A program made the position numbers and the translations under genes. Of a DNA stretch of 64,000 nucleotides, positions 16,918-25,472 are shown piece by piece. Where the stretch lies: positions 124,001 through 188,000 of the forward strand of contig NZ_NWFK02000001.1 in assembly GCF_002313155.2 (NCBI RefSeq), written 5' to 3'. The notes below the pieces were generated by a model. The model saw only the letters and a program-made list of their open reading frames with translations. It was not told the origin of the DNA and did not search any database. The stretch is from Psychrobacter sp. FDAARGOS_221 (lineage in GTDB: Bacteria > Pseudomonadota > Gammaproteobacteria > Pseudomonadales > Moraxellaceae). Positions within the stretch are counted from its first letter, which is position 1, and the number at the start of each line of letters is the position of its first letter.

Positions 16918-18108
16918 TCATTCAGGGTTGAGACGCTGTCCTAATTGCAAGGCAGCAGCCAATTGATAAGCGGTTTGCGCCACATTAGGGTAGGCGCCTG
17001 CAAGTATGTTTTCTAATGCATCTGGCTTTTGAATACTGGGCATTACTACATCAAAGGGTAGGTTGTTAAAACGGTTTTGAGCGCTTAAATCTCGATCTAC
17101 ACTGCCACAGATAGCAATCACGGGTAAGCTTGGATTGATAGCCTTGGCTCGCAATGCTACACCACTGGCAACTTTACCCATAGCGGTTTGGGCATCAAGT
17201 TTACCTTCACCAGTAATCACTAAGTCAGCACTGGCTAAATGTTGGTCCAGTTGAACCACTTCAGAAATCGTATCAAATCCTGATTTGAGTCCAGCTTGGC
17301 AATAAGCCATCAGCGCAAATCCTAAGCCACCTGCAGCGCCTGCACCTTCAACATCTGCACAGTTTGGTTTGATATTGTGAGTGCCAGTTAAGCTGAAAGC
17401 AGCAGAATCAGTGACAGCGGCAAAGTGAGCCAGTGCTTGATCTAAAGTGAGTATGTCATCAGCAGAAGTGGCGCCTTTTTGGGGCCCAAATACATGGCTG
17501 GCGCCAGTAGGACCACACAGTGGGCTGGTTACATCGCAAGCCACGGCAATCTTAATCGTTGACAGTAAATCTTTTAAAGGTGAGGCATCAATACTATGAG
17601 TATCAATAAGATTCGCACCGCCTGCGCTTAGCAGGTTACCATTGGTGTCGAATATTCTGACGCCTAACGCTTGCAACATGCCAGCACCTGCATCATTAGT
17701 CGCACTGCCGCCTAATCCAATCAGTAGTCGTATGGCGCCTTTACCAATAGCATCGGCTATCATTTCACCAACACCATAAGTGGTCGTAATCAATGGATTA
17801 CGTTCAGCCGATGCTAATAAATGCAATCCGCATGCTTCAGCGACTTCAATAATCGCCATGCCATCATGCGTTAAGAAGTATTTGGCGGTAACAGGGCGCA
17901 TCAACGGATCATGCACTTTAATTTGCTGCCACTCACCATCTAATACATAGGATAAGACACTTGAGGTGCCTTCGCCGCCATCAGCGAGTGGCAATAAGTG
18001 ATATTCGGCATTAGGGTAAACCTGACTAAAGCCTTCTTTGATAGCGTTACAGACCTCAATAGCGTTTAGGCTTTCTTTAAATGAGTCTGGTGCGATTAGA
18101 ATATTCAT
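16918..18108 (-). CDS. glxK: Glycerate kinase
   Basis: This 396-residue protein is a glycerate kinase of the GarK/GlxK family, which phosphorylates D-glycerate (2-kinase type). Diagnostic blocks are MNILIAPDSFKESLNAIEV at the start, PLADGGEGTSSVL at about 41-53, LIGLGGSATNDAGAGMLQALG in the middle and VITGEGKLDAQTAMGKV in the C-terminal third. AAGG lies before the ATG. It is the last gene of the minus-strand run xseA-xseB-glxK, 44 bases after xseB. The symbol could equally be garK. Confidence 0.92.
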   Translation of the reverse strand: MNILIAPDSFKESLNAIEVCNAIKEGFSQVYPNAEYHLLPLADGGEGTSSVLSYVLDGEWQQIKVHDPLMRPVTAKYFLTHDGMAIIEVAEACGLHLLASAERNPLITTTYGVGEMIADAIGKGAIRLLIGLGGSATNDAGAGMLQALGVRIFDTNGNLLSAGGANLIDTHSIDASPLKDLLSTIKIAVACDVTSPLCGPTGASHVFGPQKGATSADDILTLDQALAHFAAVTDSAAFSLTGTHNIKPNCADVEGAGAAGGLGFALMAYCQAGLKSGFDTISEVVQLDQHLASADLVITGEGKLDAQTAMGKVASGVALRAKAINPSLPVIAICGSVDRDLSAQNRFNNLPFDVVMPSIQKPDALENILAGAYPNVAQTAYQLAAALQLGQRLNPE

Positions 18109-18152
18109 TCAGCGCCTTAGCCTTACAGGTTTATCACAAATAAGAAGCCAGA

Positions 18153-18425
18153 TTACTCAGCTGAACTCTCAGTTTCAGTCGCATCATCCTGACTAGGCTC
18201 ATCTTCTGCAACCTCTTCATCAAAAGCGGCATCTAGCGCTTGTTGTACCGCTTCAATACGTGCTTGGCATACTTTATAAGCGGCTATAGATTGCTCAACC
18301 GTATTCATCAGGTTATCGATGTCTGGTTCATTAGCGTTTTGCAACTCTTCGGCATTGGTTTTTAGAATTTGATACGCATCTTTGAATGTTTTTGGTGCGG
18401 CTTTTTTACGGGTACGTGTGGCCAT
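18153..18425 (-). CDS. xseB: Exodeoxyribonuclease VII small subunit
   Basis: This 90-residue protein is the small subunit of ExoVII, which with XseA degrades single-stranded DNA to oligonucleotides. The core pattern is FKDAYQILKTNAEELQN, then a helix ending in a variable acidic tail (EEVAEDEPSQDDATE). The N-terminus is basic (RTRKKAAPKT). AAGGA precedes the ATG. It lies 87 bases after xseA on the same strand, fitting a shared transcript. Confidence comes from both length and neighbour. Confidence 0.85.
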   Translation of the reverse strand: MATRTRKKAAPKTFKDAYQILKTNAEELQNANEPDIDNLMNTVEQSIAAYKVCQARIEAVQQALDAAFDEEVAEDEPSQDDATETESSAE

Positions 18426-18512
18426 AATAGAATCCTTATAATCAATAAAATGAACAAGTTTTAAGTGTGTAAATGAAAGGTCGATAAAAGTAAATCAGTA
18501 TATAGTTAGGGT

Positions 18513-20054
18513 CTAGCTTTGATCGGCTTCGATAGAATCCGTATCAGCAGTTGAGTGTTTATTGACATCATAGACCACAGCTTTCACCTCGCCATCACTC
18601 ATAGATACTTTAACAAAGTCGCCTTTTTCGATACTGGACACAGAATTAAGGTACTTATCTTCTGAGTTTTGGACAAAGGCATAGCCTTGATCAAGCAGGC
18701 GGGCAGGGTTTTGGATCAACACCACTTGCTGGTAATAACGTACTTGCTTAGCCGCATCTGAAAGACGCTGATAACTGCTTTCCTTGATAGTTTGATAACG
18801 TGTATCAATGGCGCTGCTGGCACGTGATAAGTGGTTATAGCTTAGCTGCTGAATTTGCTTCATATTGGTATTGCTGGTCATAGAAGCCTGACGCAGCTCA
18901 AATTTAGCATGCTGTTTAATGGTATTAAAGTGCGAGTCACTTAAATGCTGCCAGCGCTGCAAGTTATAGCTGCTGGTGTTTTGAATGGCGGTGAACTGAC
19001 GCTCGGTCGCCATTGCTGCTTGGGTAACTTGTTGCTGACTGGCATGCCAAATGGTGTCGGCAAAGTCTTGAGTACGCTGCATTAGGCTGGCTAGATGATT
19101 GGTAATACCGGCTATCACCTTTGACGGCGTATCAAAGCTGGTGTGCGCCACTTCATCCAAAATGACATTGTCACGCTCATGACCGATACCAACCCAGACC
19201 GGAATCGGCTGCTCGGCAACCAAAGCGGCTAGCTCATAATCGTTCAGATACGCCAAGTCGCCAACCGCACCGCCGCCACGAATAATTACCATCACATCGG
19301 GCAGGCGATCATATTCTTTTTTGAAGGTGAGTATGCCTTTGGTGATGGCGTGACGTATCTCTTTGGGCGCATGATTGCCTTGAAATGTAGCATAGTGATA
19401 GTGAAAGTGACACGCCCCGGTATGCTGCAATCTATCAGCATCGGCTCGGAAGTCTCCAAGACCAGCAGCTTTTTCGGGAGCAATAACCAAGACATGCTCA
19501 ATATCAAAAGGGTCAGGGACTTGCTTATTTAAGTTGAGTAAACCTTCAGCACTTAAGCGCTCTAGCATGGCGGCATATTGGCGCGCTAAGTCACCCAAGG
19601 TGTAACTTGGATCTATGTCATTAATCGCCAGTGAAAAGCCGTATAATGGGTGAAAAGTAGCGGTAACATTCAACAATACAGTGACGTCACGCTCAAGCTG
19701 CATACCGGTGACACGCTCAAATTTGCCCAGTACACGTGCCGCTTTAAAGCGCCATAAGTTACCTCGACAACTGGCAATCACTTTGCCGTCATCATCCTTT
19801 TCAGCCAGTTCGAAGTAATAATGCCCGTTTTTGCTCGATAGGTTGCGAATTTCGGCTTTGACCCACACGCTGTGCTGAAAGGTTTCTTTGACGACCAGCT
19901 CAATGGCTGCCAGATAATCGCTCAACCTAAGAACGGTATTTTCTAATTCATCGGCTACAGGGTCGATTAACTCATCGCTATCAAAGTTTTCGGCATCAAA
20001 GCCTGAACCGTCTGAGGGGAGAGAGTCGAGGCGAGATAAGTCTGGCTTAGGCAT
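18513..20054 (-). CDS. xseA: Exodeoxyribonuclease VII large subunit
   Basis: This 513-residue protein has the XseA layout. A variable acidic N-terminus (about 30 residues) is followed by an OB-fold with VWVKAEIRNLSSKNGHYYF. The catalytic domain contains VMVIIRGGGAVGDL, VWVGIGHERDNVILDEVAH and FDTPSKV, and a long helical C-terminal region follows. ExoVII cuts single-stranded DNA in both directions in repair and recombination. No clear Shine-Dalgarno is seen before the ATG. It borders the first toxin/immunity island. Confidence 0.95.
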   Translation of the reverse strand: MPKPDLSRLDSLPSDGSGFDAENFDSDELIDPVADELENTVLRLSDYLAAIELVVKETFQHSVWVKAEIRNLSSKNGHYYFELAEKDDDGKVIASCRGNLWRFKAARVLGKFERVTGMQLERDVTVLLNVTATFHPLYGFSLAINDIDPSYTLGDLARQYAAMLERLSAEGLLNLNKQVPDPFDIEHVLVIAPEKAAGLGDFRADADRLQHTGACHFHYHYATFQGNHAPKEIRHAITKGILTFKKEYDRLPDVMVIIRGGGAVGDLAYLNDYELAALVAEQPIPVWVGIGHERDNVILDEVAHTSFDTPSKVIAGITNHLASLMQRTQDFADTIWHASQQQVTQAAMATERQFTAIQNTSSYNLQRWQHLSDSHFNTIKQHAKFELRQASMTSNTNMKQIQQLSYNHLSRASSAIDTRYQTIKESSYQRLSDAAKQVRYYQQVVLIQNPARLLDQGYAFVQNSEDKYLNSVSSIEKGDFVKVSMSDGEVKAVVYDVNKHSTADTDSIEADQS

Positions 20055-20176
20055 AGTATCAGTCTGTATCAGGGAGGTGGGTTTTATAATTATTATGCTT
20101 GTTTCATAAGCAGAAGGGTATTATAGCCAGTATGACATCAATCTCAACTTTTGGTTGTGGTAAGTTTGATTTTACT

Positions 20177-20234
20177 AGTTTAGCAGTGTTGTGAGAGCTT
20201 GATAACAAGAGAAAATTTAAGATAAGAACGGCAG
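20177..20234 (+). repeat. 58-bp direct repeat, copy A (second copy at 21830-21887)
   Basis: The two copies differ at about five positions. In copy B the sequence is the 3' end of a broken gene plus its downstream tail. Copy A is therefore probably the leftover end of a lost paralogue, and marks the left edge of the accessory island. Confidence 0.75.
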
Positions 20235-20281
20235 ATTTCAGTAATCATAGAAACAGTCAATTTAAAATTCAAGAGTTAAGT

Positions 20282-20641
20282 ATGTTTGAAACTAAGTTAA
20301 ACGACTTTTTTAAAAAGATTTCTAACGATGATAGTCTAGATGAATGGTATCTAAGTCAGTTTATTGATAGAAATGTTAGTACTTTGTCGGCTCAAGAGGC
20401 TTTTCACGCATCTAATACAGTAGTATGCAAAATTAAAAGTGATATTTATTCAGATAATCTATATGAACTACTCGAAATTCTTATAAGTTTAAGAATACAC
20501 TCTGATACCAATGAAATCCCTCCCATATTAATCGATAATCCTAATCTCTTTGAGCAAATTAAAAGTCAACGCTTTGAAAGCTATATTAGAGTGCCGGTAA
20601 GCAAGCTTGAGAGTATTTTCGATTTTAAATTAATCAAATGA
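20282..20641 (+). CDS. Putative immunity protein (DEWYLS family)
   Basis: This 119-residue soluble, acidic protein begins with a helix containing LDEWYLSQF. A truncated paralogue with LDEWYLSDFDDKYVN lies at 34,394 in the second island, where an IS element cuts it. I do not recognise a named family. Its small size, AT-rich composition, and place among toxin remnants and other immunity-like genes suggest an immunity protein against a polymorphic toxin. No partner toxin is adjacent. The ribosome binding site is weak (AAGAG). Confidence 0.5.
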   Translation: MFETKLNDFFKKISNDDSLDEWYLSQFIDRNVSTLSAQEAFHASNTVVCKIKSDIYSDNLYELLEILISLRIHSDTNEIPPILIDNPNLFEQIKSQRFESYIRVPVSKLESIFDFKLIK

Positions 20642-20673
20642 TAATTGACTAAAAAAAGCAATGGGAAACTTAT

Positions 20674-21270
20674 ATGATTTACAAGTGGTTTAATCCAGAC
20701 ATGAAGTATGCTAGATATCTTGGTAAAAATGACTCTGATGAAAGCTCAATGTGCTGGGATAGCCCTATCTTAGGAGATCCCTTGCCACCTCTATCGGAAT
20801 GGGAAACTCCTTTGCTGGTTCAGTTTATAGGGAATGGGCAAACAAAAAATAAAATCATCAGTGATTGTGTTTCATCAGGCGTACAGAAATTAATCAGTCA
20901 AAAAGCGGTTGATGCGTTGGCGGATATTTGGCAAAAGCATGCCACATTATATCCTGTTAAATTAGAAGACAAACCAGACACAGCGTATTATATGGTAGTG
21001 GTGCATACAGTGATTGATTGTATTAACCGTGAACAATCAAAAGGCATGATACAAATTTCTGGTAAAAATGCAGGGAAAGGTTATTTTGGAAGCATGACTA
21101 AATGGGTGTTTCGAGAAGATGAGATAGGTGATAACTGCATGTTTGTGTTACCTGATAGTGCGACCAGTATTTATGTGACAGATGAATTTAAGCAAAGAGT
21201 GATTGATGCAGGGTTAACTGGGTTTGGTTTTGTTAAAGAACCTTATGATGAAGATCCTTTTATTAGTTGA
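20674..21270 (+). CDS. Putative immunity protein, Imm11/DUF1629-like
   Basis: This 198-residue soluble protein starts 32 bases after the previous gene. The N-terminus reads MIYKWFNPDMKYARYL, with a WDSPILGDPLPPLSEW block; the C-terminus reads SIYVTDEFKQRVIDAGLTGFGFVK. The last motif (fluid Phe/Ile-x-x-x-x-AGLTG-x-x-F) recalls the end of Imm11/DUF1629 immunity proteins, as does the PLP-W segment; this is a pattern match from memory. A second copy of this gene at 22,551-23,967 is destroyed by an IS element. Spacing suggests co-transcription with the upstream gene. Confidence 0.5.
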   Translation: MIYKWFNPDMKYARYLGKNDSDESSMCWDSPILGDPLPPLSEWETPLLVQFIGNGQTKNKIISDCVSSGVQKLISQKAVDALADIWQKHATLYPVKLEDKPDTAYYMVVVHTVIDCINREQSKGMIQISGKNAGKGYFGSMTKWVFREDEIGDNCMFVLPDSATSIYVTDEFKQRVIDAGLTGFGFVKEPYDEDPFIS

Positions 21271-21363
21271 AAATAATTTATTTCAAAATTGCTTGCGAGT
21301 GATTGATAAGAACTTCTACGTTTAAGCTGTGTTGTTCCAAAAACAGTAAAAAAGGTATGTAAA

Positions 21364-21855
21364 ATGGCAGATAATAATTTGTATGATAACAAAGAAGATG
21401 AGTTTGAAAGTGAGTTATCGTTGCTGTTCGAATTATTTGTTTATTATTTTATTGCTACTGTAGATGCTAAGGTTCTATTAAAAAAGTTATTTAAAACACC
21501 TAAAGGCACATGGGTCAGCTTTAAAGAGCTCAGTAAAGACGTGGATGTTAGCAAGCATATGGTTTATGACAAAGAATATGAAAAACTCGATATGTATATT
21601 TGTTGGTTGGAAGATATGAATTCACCTATAGATGAATGGAGATTAGTGGCTTTTTTTGAAAATAAAGAATTGTACTCACAGATTTTGATATTTAACTTAA
21701 ATACATTACGAGATAAAAACGATCAAGTCTAGGTTAGAAAAATAGTTGACGATATTTATGCTGAGGTCAAAATGTTAGACGAGCTTGATGACTTAGATGG
21801 CAGTTTTATTTTTAGTGGTCATCCTTTAAAGTTTAGCAGTGTTGTGAGAGGTTGA
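21364..21855 (+). pseudogene. Immunity-like gene interrupted by an in-frame TAG
   Basis: A 122-codon frame runs 21364-21732 and stops at TAG (21730-21732). The same frame then stays open for 40 more codons, with normal protein-like sequence (VRKIVDDIYAEVKML, then DLDGSFIFSGHPLKF), to TGA at 21853-21855. This suggests a 163-residue ancestor broken by one nonsense change. The N-terminus is acidic and helical; I do not recognise the family. Position in the island suggests an immunity role. A sequencing error at 21730 is an alternative. Confidence 0.55.
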
Positions 21856-21887
21856 TAACAAGAGAAAGTTTAAGACAAGCACGTCAG
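21830..21887 (+). repeat. 58-bp direct repeat, copy B
   Basis: Matches 20177-20234 with about five differences. It spans the last codons of the broken gene ending at 21855 and its downstream flank. Confidence 0.75.
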
Positions 21888-21967
21888 CGTCAGGTTTCGT
21901 TGTCTATGGTTAAAGCTACTAGATCTTTAGACGGTAATTTGTCTATAAATAATGCAGGAGTTAAATA

Positions 21968-22426
21968 ATGACACATATAGCTGATAAATTAGATAAAGCA
22001 AGTTCTTTAATTGAAATTAGTGAGTTTTCATCAGCATTTAATTTATTAAATGAAATTATTATAGATGCTGAAGCAAACAAAGAGGAAGTAGCCGATGCTA
22101 TAAATCTAAAAGGATTAATCGTCGCGATGTACTGCCCTAATATAACTGAATATGATGAGGATGAAACTGGTTTAAAGTATTTTATAAAAGCATTTGATTA
22201 TAACCCTTATGAGTTAGGTGTTTTATTCAATATATTAAGTTCGTTTGATGATCTGGATATGAGACAAGCCTATACGAGAAATAATAAACATATGTTTATT
22301 AGGGCTTATGAGATTTTAAAAAATGAACTATTTGATAGTCTGGACGATGAAATGAAAGAGCAACTAGTGAATCAAACAAATCAGTATCATGAATTCAAAA
22401 AACAACTTTCAGCCAAACCAAGTTAG
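21968..22426 (+). CDS. Putative immunity protein, TPR-like helical
   Basis: This 152-residue acidic helical protein has a TPR-like rhythm (KASSLIEISEFSSAFNLLNE, then DAINLKGLIVAM, then YFIKAFDYNPYELGVL). AGGAG lies nine bases before the ATG at 21968. Its last codons (SAKPS) overlap, in another frame, the start of a HINT-tail remnant that begins SQTKLEKTDTVYNF. The natural 3' end of the gene may therefore have been replaced by recombination into a toxin module. Probably an immunity protein; family not recognised. Confidence 0.5.
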   Translation: MTHIADKLDKASSLIEISEFSSAFNLLNEIIIDAEANKEEVADAINLKGLIVAMYCPNITEYDEDETGLKYFIKAFDYNPYELGVLFNILSSFDDLDMRQAYTRNNKHMFIRAYEILKNELFDSLDDEMKEQLVNQTNQYHEFKKQLSAKPS

Positions 22427-22530
22427 AAAAAACCGATACAGTTTATAACTTTGAAGCTGATGAGCTCCATACCTATCATATTGGTGAGCTGGATGTTTGG
22501 GTTCATAATGCAAACGCAATAAATTTTTAA
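22411..22530 (+). pseudogene. HINT/pre-toxin tail remnant (stub 1)
   Basis: A frame without its own start reads SQTKLEKTDTVYNF, then TYHIGELDVWVHNANA and stops after NAINF. The pattern (TVYNFE..., TYHIGE, WVHNA) is the C-terminal end of the HINT domain that precedes the toxin in MafB/CdiA-like polymorphic toxins. Only a few residues of toxin follow. It is immediately followed by the start of an Imm11-like gene copy, so it marks a module whose toxin was deleted. Confidence 0.7.
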
Positions 22531-22678
22531 ATAAAAAACAAAGGTTCAATATGATTTACGAATGGTACAACACTGATATAAGATATGCTAAGTATTTAGG
22601 TAAGAATGATTCTGAGCTATGCTGAAAAAACCGTAGACAAAAACTTGGTAAACTAAGGAAGACAAATAGGAGTTTACC

Positions 22679-22978
22679 ATGACAAAGAAAGCTAAAAGAT
22701 ACAGTGAAGAATTTAAAGCAGAAGCAGTTAAAGCAATAGAGAATAATGGTGGCAATGTTAGTGCTACAGCTAGGCGGTTAGGGCTGCCAATGCAGACACT
22801 GGCTAACTGGCAACGAAAAGCCAATCAAGGCATGCTCAAGGGTACTAAGCAATACGATCCAGAGCTTGTTTCAGCCCTTGAAGAAATGAAGCGTTTAAAG
22901 CGTGAACTAAAAATAGCACAAGAAGAACGAGAGATACTAAAAAAGGCCACGGCGTACTTTGCGAAACACGGTCAGTAA
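22679..22978 (+). CDS. IS3-family transposase OrfA (copy 1)
   Basis: This 99-residue protein has an N-terminal helix-turn-helix of the Tnp_1 type (RYSEEFKAEAVKAIEN, then SATARRLGLPMQTLANW). A leucine-zipper-like C-terminal helix (LEEMKRLKRELKIAQEEREIL) used for OrfA-OrfAB pairing follows. AGGAG-type bases precede the ATG. Near its end, A6G at 22939-22945 in CTAAAAAAGGCC is a classic -1 frameshift site. Slipping there joins OrfA to the OrfB frame, which is open without a stop from this point. Confidence 0.92.
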   Translation: MTKKAKRYSEEFKAEAVKAIENNGGNVSATARRLGLPMQTLANWQRKANQGMLKGTKQYDPELVSALEEMKRLKRELKIAQEEREILKKATAYFAKHGQ

Positions 22979-23025
22979 GGTACGCCTTTATTGACCATCA
23001 CAAATATGAATTTAGCATTACCAGC

Positions 23026-23844
23026 ATGTGTAAAACCCTTGATATTAAACCATCAAGCTACTATGACTGGACCAAGCGTAATATCAGTGCTCAGCAAATA
23101 CATCGTAACCGCTGTGAGCTGCTTGTAAAAGCTGCGCATAGTGAGACTAAAGAGCGATATGGTTATCAGCGTCTGCATGCACATTTAAGTGAGCATGGAC
23201 ATGAGATTAGCAAGTACATGGTGCGTAGTATCAAGGAAGAACATGACATCAAATGTAGACGTCATAAACGCTTTAAAGTGACAACGGACTCAGACCATAA
23301 CAAGCGAGTCTATCCTAATTTTCTTAAACAACAGTTTGGCGTTAACCGTCCTAATTGTGCTTGGGTCAGTGATATAACCTATATTTGGACAGATGAGGGC
23401 TGGCTTTATTTAGCAGGCGTCAAAGACTTATATACCAAAGAATTGGTTGGCTACGCTATCGATAAACGCATGAAAGCAGATTTAGTCTGTAGAGCCTTAA
23501 ATAAAGCAATCAAGGATAAACGACCTAGCCAAGGGCTTATTGTACATTCAGATAGAGGCAGCCAGTATTGCAGCGAAGATTATCGCAAAATGATCAGTAA
23601 ATACGGTTTTAAAGGATCTATGAGTGCGAAAGGTAACTGTTATGACAATGCGCCAATAGAGAGCTTCTGGGGCGTTTTAAAGAATGAGCTGATATATCAT
23701 CATAATTACAAAACTCGATTTGAAGCAATCAACAGTATCATAAAATATATCGAGTTAGATTACAATCAAGTCAGGATTCAGCAGAGTTTAGGTATGAGAT
23801 CGCCAAGACAAGTTTGGATGGATTTCTATCGTCAAGCTGCCTGA
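23026..23844 (+). CDS. IS3-family transposase OrfB, DDE integrase domain (copy 1)
   Basis: This 272-residue catalytic part is given from its first ATG. The frame is open further upstream to the A6G site and reads VRYAFIDHHKYEFSITSMCK there, so the working enzyme is probably the OrfAB fusion of about 388 residues made by -1 frameshifting. The DDE triad is visible: Asp in WVSDITYIW, Asp in VHSDRGSQYCS, and Glu in DNAPIESFWG. The usual HTH_21 region lies before it. It cuts and joins the IS ends. Confidence 0.93.
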   Translation: MCKTLDIKPSSYYDWTKRNISAQQIHRNRCELLVKAAHSETKERYGYQRLHAHLSEHGHEISKYMVRSIKEEHDIKCRRHKRFKVTTDSDHNKRVYPNFLKQQFGVNRPNCAWVSDITYIWTDEGWLYLAGVKDLYTKELVGYAIDKRMKADLVCRALNKAIKDKRPSQGLIVHSDRGSQYCSEDYRKMISKYGFKGSMSAKGNCYDNAPIESFWGVLKNELIYHHNYKTRFEAINSIIKYIELDYNQVRIQQSLGMRSPRQVWMDFYRQAA

Positions 23845-24028
23845 TCAAAATCTCCCAAGTTTAGGTGTACGGATTTGACGGCAGGGGTCAGAGTGATTGA
23901 TGCAGGATTGACTGGGTTTGGTTTTGTTAAAAAGCGTTTTGATGATGAAGATCCTTTTATTAGTTGAAAATAATCTATTTCAAAATTGCTTAAGAGTGTT
24001 TTATAAGAAATTCTGAGTTTGAGCTGTG

Positions 24029-24487
24029 TTATTTTGACGGGCAGTGGTTGTTAGCCCGGTTAGATGTAAAAGCTCTAATAACTTCATATATTATCAATGT
24101 AAAGATTACTAAATAAACGGTAAACCAGATTATATATAAAGGGTTCTTGGCCAAAAATAATGTTGCGTAATTAATATCTATAAATTTTGCAGTTTCAGTT
24201 AAATTTAGAATGAACATGGATATTAAAAAATAAAACACATATAGCGTAACTTTCATTTGATCTAAAGTATTAATTAACGCTGTTATTGAAATTAATAGAA
24301 ATAAAACTAAGCTGCTTATTACTATTAGTACAAAGTCTGAACCTCCAGTGCCTTGGAGATCTGAAATTCTAACTAAATCTCCTTGTTTTAAATAAGAGTT
24401 AATATATAGCCCTCCATTTCTTTCGACAAGTAAACTTGTTAGAAACAACATAAAGCTGAAGAAGACTAATTTGGTATGAGACAGCAT
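24029..24487 (-). CDS. Small four-TM membrane protein, unknown
   Basis: This 152-residue protein has about four hydrophobic helices (residues about 5-22, 52-72, 80-98 and 115-138) and a polar C-terminal tail. It is one of the few minus-strand genes in the island. No motif is recognised. It may be an immunity protein acting in the inner membrane against a pore-forming toxin, but that is a guess from context. A GGGAG-like site lies before the ATG. Confidence 0.45.
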   Translation of the reverse strand: MLSHTKLVFFSFMLFLTSLLVERNGGLYINSYLKQGDLVRISDLQGTGGSDFVLIVISSLVLFLLISITALINTLDQMKVTLYVFYFLISMFILNLTETAKFIDINYATLFLAKNPLYIIWFTVYLVIFTLIIYEVIRAFTSNRANNHCPSK

Positions 24488-24643
24488 GCTTAGGAAATAC
24501 TCCCTTATTTAAATCTTAAAATAACTGGAACTAAGCTACCATATAGATGGAGCAACCAGTTATATCCCTCAAAAAATACTTTAACAGATAACGCATGTAT
24601 TGCATCACTAATCTAAGCCTGTCGATAAAAAGGATGTGTTGAA

Positions 24644-25432
24644 ATGTTATTTGATCCTATAAAAAAACGAAAAAATGCAATGATTGATTTTTTAATCAAT
24701 ACTAAATACGATCCTGATAGTCCGATGGGTAATATAAGCTTATATAATATAAATAGTTTGATTTCATATTGGATGGTAGGTTTAAAGTCTGAAACAGAGG
24801 TAATTCTTCCCAGCCATATCCAATGGATACAACAAGCCATTGATGATAATGAAATAGTTAAGAATCGTTTTGGAGAAGAAGATGATGATCCTTATTTCCA
24901 TAAATATCAGCTATATGAACACTTAGCCCTTGCCAAATGGCTTGCTACTGGTAAAGACAGTATCAGCGACTGGCAACATGCAAAAACTATCTATGGTGAT
25001 AATTATGTCAAACGTCAGTGGTGGGAAACCAGAAGTCTTAAAACATATGGTTTAGATGATTATTTAGCATTGTGCATACAAGCCCAAGACTATGAGACTG
25101 GCATCAAAGAATTTGAACACTATTATGGTCAAAAAAACATCTCATTAAAAAGAAAAACCATCACACCAAGAGAGTATGGCTATCTGGTTTGTCAAAAACA
25201 ATTAAACCCCATACACGACAATCAAACCATGATAGAAGTGGGTGGAAAATTATTAGCCAAATATTTAGAAAATACTTGGTTAGGCTATGGTCAATTCACA
25301 AGAGCTGCGACGTGGCTTAAGATTGTTTATTGGCATCATGGTGAAGACTTAACGCCAGAGCAAACTTTACTTAAAATTTATGAGAATATGCCGAGTATTG
25401 AAACGCCTGAGTTTATAAAACCTAAACTTTAA
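24644..25432 (+). CDS. Putative immunity protein, large helical type
   Basis: The protein has 262 residues, mostly helical and soluble. Notable blocks are YHKYQLYEHLALAKWLATG-like HLALAKWL, VKRQWWETRSLKTYGLDDYLALC and FTRAATWLKIVYWHHGEDLTPEQTLLKIYENMP. The arrangement faintly recalls PoNi-type (DUF1910/1911) immunity proteins, but I cannot confirm it. It is followed after 40 bases by a HINT-tail/toxin remnant, the same order (immunity gene, then next HINT tail) as at 21968-22530, typical of stacked orphan modules. Confidence 0.5.
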   Translation: MLFDPIKKRKNAMIDFLINTKYDPDSPMGNISLYNINSLISYWMVGLKSETEVILPSHIQWIQQAIDDNEIVKNRFGEEDDDPYFHKYQLYEHLALAKWLATGKDSISDWQHAKTIYGDNYVKRQWWETRSLKTYGLDDYLALCIQAQDYETGIKEFEHYYGQKNISLKRKTITPREYGYLVCQKQLNPIHDNQTMIEVGGKLLAKYLENTWLGYGQFTRAATWLKIVYWHHGEDLTPEQTLLKIYENMPSIETPEFIKPKL

Positions 25433-25472
25433 ACACTGAAGGTTGGCAAAAGCGTCTATCTTATAAGCTAGA

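Larger units (their letters stand above)
22613..23890 (+). mobile_element. IS3-family insertion sequence, copy 1
   Basis: This 1,278-bp element has ends TGAGCTATGCTGAAAAAACC and, on the other strand, TGACCCCTGCCGTCAAATCC. These match at the TGA, TGC/CTGC, AA and CGTA positions, as imperfect terminal inverted repeats. It encodes OrfA and OrfB in overlapping phase with a slippery A6G at 22939-22945. The second copy at 34588-35865 has the same length and identical encoded proteins, in opposite orientation. No 3-4-bp target duplication is visible (flanks TTC and GAG). Confidence 0.93.
22551..23967 (+). pseudogene. Imm11-like gene copy, disrupted by an IS3-family element with internal loss
   Basis: The N-terminal piece (22551-22612) reads MIYEWYNTDIRYAKYLGKND, matching the start of the intact gene at 20674. 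The C-terminal piece (about 23888-23967) reads RVIDAGLTGFGFVKKR...DEDPFIS, matching that gene's end. Between them lies a 1,278-bp IS, while about 150 codons of the gene are missing. The bases following the stop also match those after the intact copy. Confidence 0.8.
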
